From contig JADJUF010000001.1 in assembly GCA_016717005.1 (NCBI GenBank), forward strand, positions 682,001 to 746,000: a stretch of 64,000 nucleotides of DNA. Direction: 5' to 3'. Shown here piece by piece: positions 51,115 through 63,902 of the stretch. How positions within the stretch are numbered: the first letter of the stretch is position 1; the number at the start of each line of letters is the position of its first letter. The DNA comes from Myxococcales bacterium (GTDB lineage Bacteria > Myxococcota_A > Polyangia > Haliangiales > Haliangiaceae). The position numbers were made by a program, and so were the translations under genes. Below the pieces are notes generated by a model, which saw only the letters and a list, made by a program, of their open reading frames with translations, was not told the DNA's origin and did not search any database.

Positions 51115-53970
51115 TCACTGGAACACCACCAGCCGCCGGACCCACGACGCGGGGTCGGCGGCGATCTTCGCGGCGCGGAGCTCGGCGACCGCGGCCGGCA
51201 TCGCCACGCCGCGCGCGGCGGCGTCGCCCAGCGCCGCGAACACCTCGCCGGCCTCGCGGTCCGGGATGAGGCCGTCGGCGGCGACGATCGCGCGCGCGCC
51301 GGCGGCGGCGAACGCGCGCGGCAGGCCCCAGTCGATCTGCTCGTAGGCCGCGGTCGCGACCGCGTTGCAGTCGGCCAGCAGCACCACCGGCGCGCCGGCC
51401 AAGCGCCACGCGCGCACGCGCTCGGCGGTCGCGGCCCAGTCGTCGCGGTCGTCGCTGAGCGCCAGCGCCGGGGCGTCCGACGCCGGCACCCGCGCGGTGT
51501 GCGCGTGGATCTCGAGCACGGTCGCGGTCGCGGCGGCGCGCGCGACCGCCGCGACGGTCGCGTCGGGGCCCCGCAGGATCGTCGTCGTCGCCGACGGGGC
51601 CGGCGCGACGCCGACGCCGATGCGCGGCAGCGCCAGCCAGGCCGGCGGCACCGGGTCGACCACGACCACGCGCCGGGTCGCGCCGGCCACGGGCGCGCGC
51701 GCGGGCCCGAGCACGAACCACCACGGCAGCCCCGGCGGCAGGCCGAGGTCGCGCCCGAACCACGGCGCGGTCGCCCACACCGCGACCTCGGCGCACCCGG
51801 TCAGCGCGTCGACCACCGGCACCGGCAGCTGATCGCGGCCGACCCGATCGTCGAGCGCGACGCCGCTGGCGCGACCGTCCGCGCCGATCGCGATCGCCGC
51901 GAACCGGAAGTTGTCCGACGCCACGGCCAGCGCGCACCGCGTCGGCGGCGGCGTCCCGGCGGCCAGCGCCAGCGCGGCGACGCCGTCATCCCAGCGCCCG
52001 GCCCGCGCCGCCGTCACCGTCAGCGCGCTGGCCGCGAGCCACGTCACCGACGGCCGGCCCGGACCGCCATCGGCGGCGTCGCCCGCGATCACCAGCGCGC
52101 GCAGCGCGGCGGCCGCGGCGGGATCGTCGTCGAGCCCGGCCCGCGCGCGCAGGAACGCGGCCATGCGCGCCTCGAACTCGTCGCGCGGCGCCAGCGCCGC
52201 GAGATCGGCCCGCAGCGCCGCGCTCGGCCGCAGCGCGCGCCCGGCGGTCGCGAGGTCGGCCTCGAGCTGCAGATCGATCAGCCGCGGCGTCGGCCCGCAC
52301 GCCGGGTGGTCCCGGAGCGCAGCCTCGGCGCCGGCGAGGTCGTGGCGATCGAACGCGTACTCGCCGGCGACGCGCGCCGCGTCGGCCGCGGCCTCGCAGG
52401 TCGCGGCCGACCGCACGTACTCGTCGAGGTAGGCCTGCGCCAGCGCCGGGGCGCCACGGATCCGCTCGGCGGTGGCCGCCAGCGCTAGCGCCCGCCAGCG
52501 CAGCCCCCACTCGCCGGTGCCCTCGGCCAGCTGCACCGCCTCGCGCGCCGCGGCGACGGTGGCCGGCGCCTGGTAGCGCCCCAACGCCAGCTCGGCCCGC
52601 TGGTACGCGACCCGCGCGCACGGGTACGCCGACAGCTCCCGGGCCGCGCACGCGCGCGTCAGCTCGGCCAGGCGCCGCTCGGCGTCGGCCGGCGCCGCGG
52701 TCCGGACCGCGACGACCTCGTACATCGCGGCCAGCCAGCCGCCGCGCGCCGCCGCCACCGCCGCCAGCCGGGCCGGCACGCCGTCGGCCCGCGCGCCCAG
52801 GATGACCGCGCCGATCATCAGCTCGTCGGCGCGGCGGGCCGCGGCCGCCGTCAGCCACGCGCGCCGGGTGGCGTCGTCGGCGATCGTCAGCTGCTCGACC
52901 CAGCCGAGGTAAGGTCCCTGCAGCGCCGCGGGCACCGGCGCCGGACGCGCGGCGTCCAGCCGCGCCACCAGCCCGACGTCGGCGACGGCGTCGAGCTCGA
53001 GCGCGAGCGGCCGCAGCTCGGCCAGCCGCGCCGGCGTCGCCGCCAGGCGGATCGCGTCGTCGAGGCGCAGCGCCACCCGCGCCGGGTACCGCCGCGCCAG
53101 CTCGAGCGTCACCGGCGGCCCGCCCGCGGCCATGGCGGCGGCGGCGGCGATCGCCTCATCGTAGCCGTCGCGCTGGCGCTCGAGCGGCGCGCGCGCGGCC
53201 TCGGCCCGCTGCCGGGCCTCCTCGGCCCAGGGCGGATCGATCACCGCGACGCGCTCGAACGCCGCGGCCGCCGCCAACCCCAGCCCGAGGTCGCGCAGCG
53301 CCAGCGCGCGGTTCCAGTGCGCGACCGGGTGCGCCGGCGCGATCGCCAGCGCCCGATCCGCCAGCGCCAGCGCGCGCTCGGGCTCGCCCGCCATCACCGC
53401 GCGGCCCGCGCGATCGGCGTCGAGATCGGCGCCGTCGCCGCAGCGATCGTACTGCTGGCCCGCGCGCACCAGCTCGCCCGACAGCACGTAGGTCGCGGCC
53501 ACGCCGGCGCAGTCGCCGCGCTCGGCCAGCGCGGCGATCACGCGCGGGTCGATGGCCTCGCCGACCGCGCGCTCGCTGCGCACCGGATCGTACGGGCGGT
53601 AGCCGGCGGCCGGCGCCCACGCCAGCCGTGCCTCGAGCCCACGGCTCGGCGCGAGCGCCAGCGCCGGCGTCGACGGCTGCGCGCGCCGCGCCGGCCGCGT
53701 CACGACGAAGGCCGCGGCCGCCGCCGCGAGCACCAGCGCGCCGCCGATCACGAGCGCGCCGCGGCGCCGGCGCGCCGTCGCGATCGCGACCACCGGCGTC
53801 GGCCGCGCCGCGACCTCGGCCCGCAGCGCGTCCTCGCGATCGCGCAGCTGCACGTCGGCGTGGAGCGCCCGCTGGCACGCGGCGCACACGGCGAGGTGAT
53901 CGAGGAACGCGTCGGCCGCGTCCTCCGCGAGCAGGCCCTCGAGGTACTCGTCGACGCGGTGGGGACTCAC
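51115..53970 (-). CDS. zinc-finger anti-sigma factor fused to TPR and CHAT protease
   Basis: A 951-residue protein whose GTG start overlaps the ECF sigma stop by GTGA. Residues 3-35 carry a zf-HC2/anti-sigma zinc motif with His25, Cys29 and Cys32 (FLDHLAVCAACQRALHADV). A transmembrane helix (ALVIGGALVLAAAAAAFVV) is near 85. The long middle is TPR-like. Residues ~800-951 form a CHAT (caspase-like) domain: catalytic His in VLEIHAHTARV near 820, catalytic Cys in VVLLADCNAVATAAYEQ near 868, followed by the conserved RAFAAAGARAIVAADG. The fusion suggests a membrane anti-sigma factor that, when triggered, uses a caspase-like protease. Partner and trigger are unknown. Confidence 0.88.
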   Translation of the reverse strand: MSPHRVDEYLEGLLAEDAADAFLDHLAVCAACQRALHADVQLRDREDALRAEVAARPTPVVAIATARRRRGALVIGGALVLAAAAAAFVVTRPARRAQPSTPALALAPSRGLEARLAWAPAAGYRPYDPVRSERAVGEAIDPRVIAALAERGDCAGVAATYVLSGELVRAGQQYDRCGDGADLDADRAGRAVMAGEPERALALADRALAIAPAHPVAHWNRALALRDLGLGLAAAAAFERVAVIDPPWAEEARQRAEAARAPLERQRDGYDEAIAAAAAMAAGGPPVTLELARRYPARVALRLDDAIRLAATPARLAELRPLALELDAVADVGLVARLDAARPAPVPAALQGPYLGWVEQLTIADDATRRAWLTAAAARRADELMIGAVILGARADGVPARLAAVAAARGGWLAAMYEVVAVRTAAPADAERRLAELTRACAARELSAYPCARVAYQRAELALGRYQAPATVAAAREAVQLAEGTGEWGLRWRALALAATAERIRGAPALAQAYLDEYVRSAATCEAAADAARVAGEYAFDRHDLAGAEAALRDHPACGPTPRLIDLQLEADLATAGRALRPSAALRADLAALAPRDEFEARMAAFLRARAGLDDDPAAAAALRALVIAGDAADGGPGRPSVTWLAASALTVTAARAGRWDDGVAALALAAGTPPPTRCALAVASDNFRFAAIAIGADGRASGVALDDRVGRDQLPVPVVDALTGCAEVAVWATAPWFGRDLGLPPGLPWWFVLGPARAPVAGATRRVVVVDPVPPAWLALPRIGVGVAPAPSATTTILRGPDATVAAVARAAATATVLEIHAHTARVPASDAPALALSDDRDDWAATAERVRAWRLAGAPVVLLADCNAVATAAYEQIDWGLPRAFAAAGARAIVAADGLIPDREAGEVFAALGDAAARGVAMPAAVAELRAAKIAADPASWVRRLVVFQ

Positions 53971-54629
53971 GCGCCACCTCCGATGCGCGCGGCCAGGAGC
54001 TCGCGCAGCCGCTTGCGGGCGCGCAGGATGCGCGTCCCGACGGTGGCCTTGGGCACGCCCAGGGCGCGGGCGATCGCCAGGTAGTCGCGACCCTCGAGCG
54101 CGAACATGCGGTACGTGTCGCGCACGTCGTCGGGCAGCTCGGCGACCGCCGCGCGCACGTCGTCGAGATCGAGCCGCTGCCACGGCGCCTCGGCGCCCGG
54201 CGCCGGCGCGGGCGGATCGATCGCCAGCTCGACCTCGCCCGGCCGGACCTTGCGGCGGCGGACCGCGTCGAGGAACGTGTTGGTCACGATCGTCAGCAGC
54301 CAGCCGCGCGCGCGCCCAGGATCCTTCATCTGATCGCGCGCCCGGAACGCGCGCACCAGCGCGTCCTGGACGACGTCGTCGGGGTCGCCCACGCCCCGGC
54401 ACATCTGGGTCGCGCGCGCCCGCAGCGCCGGCAGGTGCGCGGCGACCAGCGCCTCGAACGTCGCGTCGGGATCGCCGGCCCGGGCCGCCCCGATCCCCGA
54501 GATCGGTGGGGTCGGCGCGCGCACGACCGGTTCGAGCGAGCCAGGTGACAGCAAGGGTTCACCCGAAGGGACGACTCCGGACGCCGGATCTTCGTGGTCC
54601 CCTTCCACGAAGTACCGGTACCACGGCAT
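53967..54629 (-). CDS. ECF sigma factor with N-terminal extension
   Basis: A 220-residue sigma factor. An unusual N-terminal ~60 residues (YRYFVEGDHEDPASGVVPSG) are not part of the sigma fold. Region 2 follows: AHLPALRARATQMCRGVGDP, then DDVVQDALVRAFRA and RGWLLTIVTNTFLDAVRRRK. Region 4 is VAELPDDVRDTYRMFALEG, then YLAIARALGVPKATVGTRI, and LRARKRLRELL. It is translationally coupled to the anti-sigma/CHAT gene, so it is presumably sequestered at the membrane by it. The upstream 300 bases, shared with a divergent kinase, should contain an autoregulated promoter. Confidence 0.93.
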   Translation of the reverse strand: MPWYRYFVEGDHEDPASGVVPSGEPLLSPGSLEPVVRAPTPPISGIGAARAGDPDATFEALVAAHLPALRARATQMCRGVGDPDDVVQDALVRAFRARDQMKDPGRARGWLLTIVTNTFLDAVRRRKVRPGEVELAIDPPAPAPGAEAPWQRLDLDDVRAAVAELPDDVRDTYRMFALEGRDYLAIARALGVPKATVGTRILRARKRLRELLAARIGGGA

Positions 54630-54932
54630 CGATCGTCGGAGCCCTGGCTCTCGACATTTTCGTGGGTAGCCGAATTACCCGTCTACCGGGATCCATGGGG
54701 CGCATTGTCGCCAGGATGGGACGCCCGACGGGGCCAGGTGGGGTCGGCCGACCTAGCGGGGACGATCGGCCCAGATCGGGCGGTGTCCCCCCACCCCGCC
54801 CCCACCTCGTCGAGGATCCGCGCACAAGCAGTCCAGGTACTTGGGATGGTTCAAGGGCGGCCCGTCTGTTGCTACACTCGCAGAATCGTGGCCGGGACCA
54901 CCAAGCTTGCAACCGAACCGGGGGACGAGACG
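54630..54932. promoter_or_regulatory. divergent control region between ECF sigma and kinase genes
   Basis: A 303-base gap. On the plus strand a weak sigma70-like promoter, ttcaag at 54850 and tacact at 54873 with 17-base spacing, lies about 50 bases before the kinase start. A small inverted repeat ggGTA-N7-TACcc (54664-54680) lies 40 bases upstream of the sigma start and could be an operator or sigma-binding site. No gene or terminator is seen. Confidence 0.35.
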
Positions 54933-56657
54933 ATGGCGAACCGCCGTCGTGCCGCGGGCGGTCGGTACATCCTGGGGGACCTCCTGGGTCGCGGCGGCAT
55001 GGCCGAGGTCTTCGCCGGCCGCGCGCTGGGCAGCCTCGGCTTTCAGAAGCCGGTGGCGATCAAGCGCCTGTTGCCCTCGCTGGCCCAGGACGAGGAGTTC
55101 GTCGGCCGCCTGGTCGACGAGGCCAAGCTCCTGGTCGGGCTGTCCCACGCCAACGTGATCAGCGTGCTCGACCTGGTGCGCGAGAGCGACGACGTGTTCC
55201 TGGTGATGGAGTTCGTCGACGGGCCCAGCCTGCGGCAGCTGCTGGGGGCCCACGCGGGCGCCGGCCGCGGCCCGCTGCCGCTGTCGCTGGTCACGTACGT
55301 CATCCAGGCGGCGTGCGCCGGGCTCGAGTACGCCCACGGGCGTCCGACCGGCGCGATCATCCACGCCGACATCAGCCCGTCGAACCTGCTCTTGACCACG
55401 ACCGGCGAGGTGAAGGTCGCCGACTTCGGCATCGCGCGCCGCGAGGGCATCGCCACCGCGGTCGAGGGCAAGTGGGCGTACATGCCGCCGGAGCAAGCGG
55501 CCGGCGCGGCCCTGACCAACCGCAGCGACGAGTTCGCGCTCGGCGTGTGCCTGTACGAGCTCCTCACGGGCGTCCACCCGTTCGCGCGCCGGGTCACCGA
55601 GCACGGCCGCGACGAGGCCGCGCTGCGCCAGGTCCGGCGCCCGCGCGAGCTCCGGCCCGAGATCCCGGCCGAGCTCGAGGCCGCGTGCCTGCGCGCGATG
55701 TCGGCGGATCCGGCCCACCGGTTCCCGCGCGTGCAGCAGCTCCACGACGCGCTGTCCGAGGTCCGGTTCGCCAGCGGCTGGCGCGACGGCGCGAGCGAGC
55801 TGGCGGCGCTGATCGGCGAGCTCAACGGGATGTCGCGGCCGGCCCCGCCCGACGCGATGCAGCTGGTCGCGATGGCCGCCGCCGGACGCACCCAGGTCAC
55901 CGCGCAGCCGGTCACGATCATCACGCGCTCGCTGATCGGCGGGCTCGAGACCGATCCGCAGCTCGCGGCGCTCGCGGCCGAGGCCAACGCCCTGGCCGCG
56001 ACCACGCCGCACGCGTGGACGATCAATCGCAAGCAGGCCCACCGCCGCCGCTCGTGGGCGGTCGCCGCCGCGATCCTCGGCGGCGCGATCGTCGCCGGCA
56101 TGGTCGCCGCGATCGTGATCGCGCAGGCCGGCGACCACGGGGTCGACCCGGCCCTGGCCGCGCCCGTCGCCGCCGCGCCCGCGCCCGGGCCCGCGCCGCC
56201 GGTGGTGGAGGTCGCGCCGAGCGACGACGTGCCGGCGCCGCGCGCTGCGCCCGAGGTCGCCGCCGAGGTCGCCGACGCCGCGCTCGCCCCGTCGGTCGCG
56301 GCCGCCGAGGTCGCCGACGTCGCCGACGAGGTCGTCATGGCGCCGCCGCCCAGCCCGACCCGACCGGCGCCAGGCCGGCCGACGGCGAGCCGTCCGCGCG
56401 CCCCGCGCGCCGAGCCCCGGGAGCCGCGCGAGCCCGCCGTCGCCGCGGCCGGCGTCGGCACGGTCAGCGTCCACGCGGTGCCGTGGGCCTACGTCACCGT
56501 CGACGGCACCCGCCACGTCACGCCGACGACGCTGCGGCTGGCGCCGGGCTCGTACAACCTGGTGTTCGAGAACCCCAAGCTCGGGGCCAAGATCACGCGG
56601 TTCGTGACGGTGCGGCCCGGGGCGAACCGCCCGGTGCGGGTGAGCCTCAAGCCGTGA
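54933..56657 (+). CDS. Ser/Thr kinase with C-terminal PEGA-like domain
   Basis: A 574-residue kinase. LLGRGGMAEVFAGRALGSLG and VAIKRLLPSLAQ lead the kinase domain. The catalytic loop reads IIHADISPSNLLL (HAD in place of HRD), then VADFGIARREGIATAVEGKW and AYMPPEQAAG. A transmembrane helix (VAAAILGGAIVAGMVAAIVI) is near 385; a long Pro/Ala/Val linker is followed by a PEGA-like domain (VSVHAVPWAYVTVDGTRHVT, LRLAPGSYNLVFENPKLGAK). The ATG at 54933 has GGGGGA upstream. The secreted protein gene that follows starts by GTGA overlap. Confidence 0.92.
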   Translation: MANRRRAAGGRYILGDLLGRGGMAEVFAGRALGSLGFQKPVAIKRLLPSLAQDEEFVGRLVDEAKLLVGLSHANVISVLDLVRESDDVFLVMEFVDGPSLRQLLGAHAGAGRGPLPLSLVTYVIQAACAGLEYAHGRPTGAIIHADISPSNLLLTTTGEVKVADFGIARREGIATAVEGKWAYMPPEQAAGAALTNRSDEFALGVCLYELLTGVHPFARRVTEHGRDEAALRQVRRPRELRPEIPAELEAACLRAMSADPAHRFPRVQQLHDALSEVRFASGWRDGASELAALIGELNGMSRPAPPDAMQLVAMAAAGRTQVTAQPVTIITRSLIGGLETDPQLAALAAEANALAATTPHAWTINRKQAHRRRSWAVAAAILGGAIVAGMVAAIVIAQAGDHGVDPALAAPVAAAPAPGPAPPVVEVAPSDDVPAPRAAPEVAAEVADAALAPSVAAAEVADVADEVVMAPPPSPTRPAPGRPTASRPRAPRAEPREPREPAVAAAGVGTVSVHAVPWAYVTVDGTRHVTPTTLRLAPGSYNLVFENPKLGAKITRFVTVRPGANRPVRVSLKP

Positions 56658-57763
56658 GGACCTGGGCCGCGCTCGTCGTGCTGGGCACCGGCCTCGCGCT
56701 CGCGGCGCCGGCCTCGGCCGAGCCCGAAAACGACGGCGTCGTCGTCATCAACGGCGGGGCCAGCCCGCGCGAGCTCGAGCTCCTGCGCAAGCGCATCGAG
56801 GTGCTGGGCGTGCTGCAGCCGACCTCGACCGCGATCGCCGCCGCGCTCGAGAACGGCCCAGCCTACGATCTGCGGCCCATCCGCAACGCCTACGCCAACT
56901 TCGAGTTCGATCGCGCCGACGAGCTGATCGAGGCCGGGCTCGGCGACCTGTTCGCGAACGGCGCGCCGGCGCAGATCGCCGACGGCGCGGCCGAGCTGTT
57001 CTACTGGCGCGGGCTGGTCGCCGCCAATGACGATCGCGAGGACGAGGCGCTCGCCTGGTTCGCCGCGACGTTCCGGATCGCGCCCGCGTTCGAGGTCGAC
57101 GACGCCACCGCGTCGCCCAAGGTGCGCGGCCTGATCAACTCGGCCAAGAAGGCGCGCCCGGCGCTGCGCCCGCTCTACATCGACGGGGCCGAGCCCGGCG
57201 CCGAGGACGCCGAGCTGGCGATCGACGGCGGCCCGGTCCAGGCGGTGGTCGAGGAGGTGCCGCTGGCGATCGGCCTGCACCTGATCGTGATCACGGCCCG
57301 CAAGAAGAAGCCGTTCGCGACGATGGTCGACATCCGCTCGAACCGCGACAACGGCCTGACGGTGCAGCTCGACGATGAGGACGACGTCAGCTGGGCCCGG
57401 CGGCTGCGGCTCGAGACCCTCGACGCGCGCACCACCGACGATCGGCTCAAGCGGACCCGCCGCCTGGCCAAGCTCACCGGCGCCCGCCGGTTCGTCGTGA
57501 TCGAGGACGAGCCCGATCCCAAGGTCCGGGTCTACGACGCCGTGGCCGAGACCGAGTCGGCGGCGCTGTCGCTGCGCAAGGCGTCGCAGCCGTCGGTGCT
57601 GGCCGCGCTGCTCGGCGTCGACAGCGGCGGCCTCCACGACGGCCCGGCGGTCTGGTACAAGCGCTGGTACGTGTGGGCGGCGGTCGGCGCGGTCGTCGCC
57701 GGCGGCGGCATCGGCATCTACGCGTACTCGCAGCGCGAGCCCTCGCGGATCATGGGGTTCTGA
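56654..57763 (+). CDS. exported protein of unknown function coupled to the PEGA kinase
   Basis: A 369-residue exported protein with signal VRTWAALVVLGTGLALAAPASA. The mature part has a helix-rich N-terminal half with a TPR-like pair (RNAYANFEFDRADELIEAGL, DREDEALAWFAATFRIAPAF) and a beta-rich second half (AELAIDGGPVQAVVEEVPLA, GLHLIVITARKKKPFATMVD). A C-terminal transmembrane helix (WYVWAAVGAVVAGGGIGIYA) with a short cytoplasmic tail follows. It is coupled by GTGA overlap to the kinase and probably works with its PEGA domain in the envelope. Similar kinase-partner pairs are common in myxobacteria. Confidence 0.8.
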   Translation: MRTWAALVVLGTGLALAAPASAEPENDGVVVINGGASPRELELLRKRIEVLGVLQPTSTAIAAALENGPAYDLRPIRNAYANFEFDRADELIEAGLGDLFANGAPAQIADGAAELFYWRGLVAANDDREDEALAWFAATFRIAPAFEVDDATASPKVRGLINSAKKARPALRPLYIDGAEPGAEDAELAIDGGPVQAVVEEVPLAIGLHLIVITARKKKPFATMVDIRSNRDNGLTVQLDDEDDVSWARRLRLETLDARTTDDRLKRTRRLAKLTGARRFVVIEDEPDPKVRVYDAVAETESAALSLRKASQPSVLAALLGVDSGGLHDGPAVWYKRWYVWAAVGAVVAGGGIGIYAYSQREPSRIMGF

Positions 57764-57924
57764 CGTGGGCCGGGCCGCCGCGCGCGCCGAGCGTCCCTGC
57801 GGGTTCGTCGCGGCCACCGCCCCAGCGCGGGAGCCGCCGACGCGCGGACCGGCGCTCGACCGAAAGACGCCCCACCCGCCGCGCGCCCCGCGCCCTCGCC
57901 CGCTGCTAGCCTGAGCCCTCGACC

Positions 57925-59019
57925 ATGGTGCGCCGCCTCGCCCTCACCGCGCTCGTCGTCGTCGCCGCCTGCGACGACGCGGTCGACATCCGCCTGATCG
58001 CGCCGGTCGGTGAGTCGGCGCGCCCCGTCGACTACAGCTGCGTCAACCGGATCGAGATCGTCCCCTACGGCAACCTCGTGGCGGAGGCGCAGTGCCTGCC
58101 GATCACCCCCGGGACGATCGACACGCTGCGCGACCACCACCTCGACGGCCTGTTCTCGGCCGATCTCCCGAACGGGTTCTTCGCGCTCGACATCCGCGGG
58201 GTCCGCGCGGACGCCGACGACTGCGTCGCCGCCGACACCATCTTCCACGGCGAGGGCTACTACGACGGCGGCTGGACCATGGACGTGCCGCTGCGCCACG
58301 CGCTCGACTGCCGCGACTTCACCACCGCCGCCACCACCGCGCAGCTCCTCGACCTGACCAAGCTGCTCACGAACGGCGCCGATCGCTGCGCGCCGCCGGC
58401 CGCGGCCACGAGCTACGCGGTGTACCTGCAGCACCAGTACCCGTACGACCTCGGCGCCGGCGAGCTCGACGTCTCCGCCGACCGACCGCTCAACGTGGTC
58501 GCGGTCGCGGCCAGCGGGCAGGCGACCCTCGCCGGCCCCCACTTCGTCGGCGCGGTCGACGCCAGCTGCATGACGCTGGGCACCGGCGCGGTCCCGCTCG
58601 GAGAGCTGCCGGTGACGACCTGCATCGACGTCGAGCAGCCGACCCTGTGCGGTCCGCCCGGCGCCGCCGAGCTCTTGACGATCAGCCCGACGATGTTCGC
58701 GGCGTTCACCGGCGTCCGGCAGATCGGCGCGGCGATCGCGGTCGGCCTGGTCTGGGATCGCGCGACCCGGCGGCCGCTGGCCGGCGCGACGGTCACGCCG
58801 GTCCCCGGCAGCGCCACGTACGGCTTCCGCTACTTCGACTTCGCGGCCGGGACGGTGTCGCCGTCGGTCGCCACCGCCACGACCGCCTCGGGCCTGTTCG
58901 CGATCGAGATCGGCGCGCCGACCCAGATCGAGATCCGCGCGCCCGGCCACACCACCCGCCGGGTCGCGCTCGCGGCCGGCGGCGTCGACGTGCCCGGGAT
59001 CCAGTCGATCCCGATGTAG
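57925..59019 (+). CDS. lipoprotein of unknown function
   Basis: A 364-residue lipoprotein with signal MVRRLALTALVVVAAC. Residues 40-270 hold about eight cysteines in pairs (for example DYSCVNRIEIVPYGNLVAEA, VADDCVAADTIFHG-like segments) and a LTISPTMFAAFTGVRQIGA segment. The last 80 residues (GATVTPVPGSATYGFRYFDF, GLFAIEIGAPTQIEIRAPGH) look like a carboxypeptidase-regulatory-like beta domain. No named family is evident. It ends at 59019, four bases before the first MITE-like element. Confidence 0.72.
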   Translation: MVRRLALTALVVVAACDDAVDIRLIAPVGESARPVDYSCVNRIEIVPYGNLVAEAQCLPITPGTIDTLRDHHLDGLFSADLPNGFFALDIRGVRADADDCVAADTIFHGEGYYDGGWTMDVPLRHALDCRDFTTAATTAQLLDLTKLLTNGADRCAPPAAATSYAVYLQHQYPYDLGAGELDVSADRPLNVVAVAASGQATLAGPHFVGAVDASCMTLGTGAVPLGELPVTTCIDVEQPTLCGPPGAAELLTISPTMFAAFTGVRQIGAAIAVGLVWDRATRRPLAGATVTPVPGSATYGFRYFDFAAGTVSPSVATATTASGLFAIEIGAPTQIEIRAPGHTTRRVALAAGGVDVPGIQSIPM

Positions 59020-59023
59020 CGGC

Positions 59024-59183
59024 TAGTACCTCGCCGCAATCTGACCGGTTGCGGGCGTCGAGGCGCGCCGAGCGCAAGGCGAACCGACGACGGGCTCCTC
59101 GCTGGAACTCGAGGAGGTTCAACGCAGCGATTGGCGATGGATCGGCGTCCTCAACCGGTCAAATTCATTGCGGCGAGGTACTA
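59024..59183. mobile_element. MITE-like element 1, TA-bounded inverted repeat
   Basis: 160 bases bordered by TA. The 18-base ends ctagtacctcgccgcaat (59023-59040) and attgcggcgaggtactag (59167-59184) are perfect inverted copies. A further ten-base pair, tgaccggttg at 59042-59051 and caaccggtca at 59152-59161, extends the arms to about 29 bases. There is no open frame inside. The TA at each end fits IS630/Tc1-mariner-type target duplication. No transposase gene is in the window. Confidence 0.8.
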
Positions 59184-59345
59184 GTGCTCCGACCGCGTGA
59201 TGCTGGACCGCCACGCCGCCGATGCATCTCCATGGGCTGCGCTTGCAACGCCTCGAGTTACGGAGAGTAGCCCGTCGTCGTCGCGCCTCGCCCCTGGAGC
59301 GCCTCGACGCCGTGGACGGATCACGATCACGCGGTCGGAGCACTA
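59182..59345. mobile_element. MITE-like element 2, TA-bounded inverted repeat
   Basis: 164 bases bordered by TA, directly abutting element 1 and sharing its right TA. The ends gtgctccgaccgcgtgat (59184-59201) and atcacgcggtcggagcac (59326-59343) are perfect 18-base inverted copies. The sequence differs from element 1 but the length and the TA borders are alike. The right TA coincides with the stop-like TAG of a duplicated gene end (59343-59345). No coding sequence is seen inside. Confidence 0.8.
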
Positions 59346-59395
59346 CCCGGCGGCGGCCGCGGCGTCGGCGGCCAGCCCCAGCCGCCGCCTCGGCG
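59343..59395 (-). repeat. duplicated 3' end of the FHA-sigma54 gene
   Basis: About 46 bases are nearly the same as the gene's real end at 59428-59475. Both read RRLGL(S/A)ADA-type codons and then TAG on the minus strand; the copies lie 85 bases apart, with a handful of substitutions. This is a third case of a gene end with its stop codon being duplicated. Confidence 0.65.
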
Positions 59396-59427
59396 CGTCG
59401 ATCGACGTGCGGGCGACGCCGGCGGCG

Positions 59428-60780
<1,353 letters not shown>

Positions 60781-60816
60781 GGACGACTCCTGACGACTGC
60801 CTGCCGGGCGACCGTA

Positions 60817-61661
60817 TCACTGGGCCGCGACCGCGACCGGCGCCGGCGCCGGCGCGGCCAGGCGAATCTTGGCGGTGGCCCCGACCCGGCCGTCGTCCGG
60901 GGGCAGGCCGGCGTCGTCGATGTCGGCGGTGCCGACCGCGAACTGCAGCGGCGCCTCGAGATCGGCCGACAGGTCGATGACCTTGGCCGGCAGCGGATGA
61001 TCGACGCCGTCCATCGTCACCAGCACCGCCGTGCCGACCGCGAACTCGGCGCGGTGCCCGCGCGGCACCTCGAACCGGACCTGGAGGTCCGCCGGATCGA
61101 ACACGCGCGCGATCCGGGTCCCGCGCTGGGCCATCTCGCCCTGCTTGACCTTGATCATCGTGACGACGCCGTCCATCGGCGCCTTGATCTCGGCCTTGGC
61201 CAGCTGATCGGTCAGCTCCTTGACCTGGGCCTCGGACCCGCGCGCGCTGGCGGCGGCGGCCCCGCGACTGGGCGCCGCTGCGGTACAGCCGGTCCTCGGT
61301 GGCGAGCTGGCGCCGGGCCTCGGCCACGCCGATCGAGGCGCGGGCCGCCTCGGCGCGGGCGGCGTTGGCGGCCTGGCGCGCGCTCTCGACCCGCTGCCGC
61401 AGCTGGCTGTCGTCGAGGCGCGCCAGCACCTGGCCGGCGACGACCCGCTGGCCGCCGTTGACCAGCACCTCGGCGACCTTGGCGTCGAACTCGGCGACGA
61501 CGACCTGGCTCTGGGCCGACGTGATCACCCCGGCCAGCTCGAGCGGCGGCGCGACCGGCGCGGCCGCCCGCTGGTGCTGGGCCGCGAACGGATCGCTGCC
61601 GACCGGATCGCGGTCGCCGCGCCCGCAGGCGGCCAGGACCGAGGCGAGGGCGAGGGCGAGG

Positions 61662-61684
<23 letters not shown>
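60817..61684 (-). CDS. HlyD-type membrane-fusion lipoprotein, apparent frameshift near 61266
   Basis: A periplasmic adaptor for the ABC exporter upstream. From ATG 61684 the first frame has the lipobox signal LALASVLAAC, the lipoyl-like half VVVAEFDAKVAEVLVNGGQ, GQVLARLDDSQLRQRVESAR and ends in sense at LYRSGAQ. One base out of register the next frame gives SRGAAAASARGSEAQVKELT and the second lipoyl half KAEIKAPMDGVVTMIKVKQG, then FDPADLQVRFEVPRG, and stops at 60817. One missing or extra base near 61266 explains both. The gene starts 23 bases inside the end of the exporter gene. Lipid anchoring is typical of RND-like adaptors rather than of classic HlyD. Confidence 0.8.
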
Positions 61685-63902
<2,218 letters not shown>

